Source of the DNA: Dipylidium caninum
Lineage: Eukaryota; Platyhelminthes; Cestoda; Cyclophyllidea; Dipylidiidae
Direction of reading: 5' to 3'
DNA length: 64,000 bases
NCBI GenBank assembly: GCA_017562135.1
Contig: QEYB01001046.1
Location: forward strand, 2,170,001-2,234,000
Part shown: positions 48,841 to 64,000 of the stretch, in pieces
Position numbering within the stretch: the first letter of the stretch is position 1
Layout of the letters: every line of letters begins with the position of its first letter
Made by a program: the position numbers and the translations under genes
The notes under the pieces: generated by a model
Told to the model about the DNA's origin: nothing
The model's input: only the letters and a program-made list of their open reading frames with translations
Databases searched by the model: none

Positions 48841-50177
48841 CTATCCGGCGATTGCGATACAGGTTGTCAATAGGGGCATCATTCACACTCCTGCAGCATG
48901 CGCTCCAAAAAATTACCATAGTTCATATATGAGCATAAATAATCAGGAATTTGTGATATAATATAATAGTTGAGCCTACCGCTGCCAAAGTCCTAGTGTG
49001 CCTAGCTATATAATCACTCGTAACTAATTTGTTTTGTAAAAAACACCATCACCATAAGATGCCGAGGGATCAAGGTAACTCGCACTGCGAAATGTGAATA
49101 AGGTAAGCAGCGAGTTCATTAACGGCTTTTCTACGGAGAGAAAACGAAATTTTAGGCAAGTATATATTTAAATATTCTCCAAGGTTCATCGTCAAGGGGT
49201 TAAGTCAAAGTTCGGTTGACTTCTACGCAGAAAAACACGAAACATGAGAAGCTCAGTGTGCATGGCATCAGGTGCCAAACTAGTGTCCCATTTATGCGAG
49301 GGGAGAATTCGCTCAATGCCATACTCGGGTATCTTCTGGTATCACCTCTGGACAAGTCTGTATGGCATTTGCAGCTGGTCGTTCGTCGTGAAACACTTAC
49401 CCAGATGGTTTTATTCAAAGTAATCACAATCGATTGCATTCAGTATGATGGAATGTAATTGAAGAAATACTTCGACGGCCTTCGAAGTTCCAGGGACCAG
49501 ACTAAGGTTACTCCGACACACAAGTGAAATCACTACAACACATCAAGACACGTCTAGCCATACCTTGAGCCTCACCAATTCCTGTAAATGCATTGAAAAT
49601 TGTTAGTTTACTGTTTTATACTAATCGCTTTGGCTGTCCAATCTCAACATAATCTCCCCATTATTCAAGACCCACTTCATCCTAGTTGATATCTTTTCGG
49701 GTTTATTGCCGGTTGATAAAAAGGTCTAGAATCCCGTCACTTAAAACGTCATCGCGGACAAGTAGTAGGCAAGTATCTATGCAGGTACTTTGACAATGGG
49801 CAATCAAAATATGAATAGGGTAACAATACAGAGGAAATTTGATGTGTGTATTCACGACCAACACGCGGGTACACACTACGAATGGAAGAAGGGAAGACTT
49901 TTCCATAGGGGAACGTTCAAACACATCATTGGCAGTCACAAGAATGATTTTGGAACGTAGGGAGAGACTGAAGAAAGAGAAGAGGTGCGAAGTATTGCAA
50001 CGAAAAAGACACGTACACGCTAAGGGTCTCGGAAACTGTACATTTTGTTAAAACACGCTCGTATAAATATATGCATGAATATGTTTAGCGTGTGGATGTC
50101 GTTAAATGCGCCAACATGCAGTAAGTTGGGGAAGCGAAAACAAGACAGGCTGGTGGGGTGGAGAGAAATGTAAGCGA
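48841..50177. other. intergenic, AGAP 3' flank
   Basis: No supported gene. Open frames on both strands at 49.2-49.9 kb show no recognisable motif. Confidence 0.4.
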
Positions 50178-63809
<13,632 letters not shown>

Positions 63810-64000
63810 CTGAGTGAATGGGCATGGACGGCTAATGGTTGTGCCGTGTTGTGCAGACTACTCACAAACATGGGAACAAGCGTATAGTGGGCAAAATTAA
63901 TAGACCAAAAAATAAATAAATAAATAAAATGCCAGGCGTTGCCAGCAATAATACACAATTGGAAGGGGAGGAAGGCAAAGAAAAAAGGAAGTTAATAATT

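Overview
This is a eukaryotic nuclear genome window. Nearly every gene is split by GT-AG (and some GC-AG) introns. The gene set is metazoan: BAZ2-type chromatin remodeller subunit, FAM187-like Ig receptor, SSRP1, GPN2, PPIL3, mitochondrial poly(A) polymerase, ICMT, EFCAB2/DRC8, GLOD4 and AGAP-type ArfGAP. A class of 26-43 nt introns, tight same-strand gene spacing and a PPIL3 gene that lacks only its initiator ATG suggest a flatworm (Platyhelminthes), plausibly a cestode, with spliced-leader trans-splicing. That assignment is inference. No transposon ORF, CRISPR array, rRNA or tRNA was recognised.

Layout. About 0.8-18.5 kb (possibly to 20.9 kb) is one minus-strand BAZ2 gene, whose 22 exons I could phase into a single 2,287-codon frame. 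18.6-26.4 kb is gene-poor: a GC-rich leader region, short tandem repeats and a long (AAGC)n microsatellite. 26.4-30.3 kb is a plus-strand FAM187-like gene with an unexplained frame break. 31.8-42.6 kb is a dense run of five minus-strand genes: ICMT, PPIL3 with intronless MTPAP inside its first intron, GPN2 and SSRP1. Divergent to it is plus-strand EFCAB2/DRC8 (43.3-43.9 kb), which faces minus-strand GLOD4 (45.5-47.3 kb). A tentative 67-codon plus-strand gene sits at 48.5 kb. 50.2-63.8 kb is the 3' part of a minus-strand AGAP gene; its GTPase domain lies beyond the window.

Most genes are housekeeping: chromatin and transcription (BAZ2, SSRP1, GPN2), RNA (PPIL3, MTPAP), CAAX-protein methylation (ICMT), membrane traffic (AGAP) and cilia (EFCAB2). 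They do not form one pathway. The interesting biology is in gene expression architecture: the missing start codon of PPIL3, the same-strand nested gene, very short introns, and five GC-AG introns among roughly 55. Exon borders were deduced by reading splice sites and checking that phases close; total coding length came out divisible by three for every complete gene except the FAM187-like one. No alignment or search was run.
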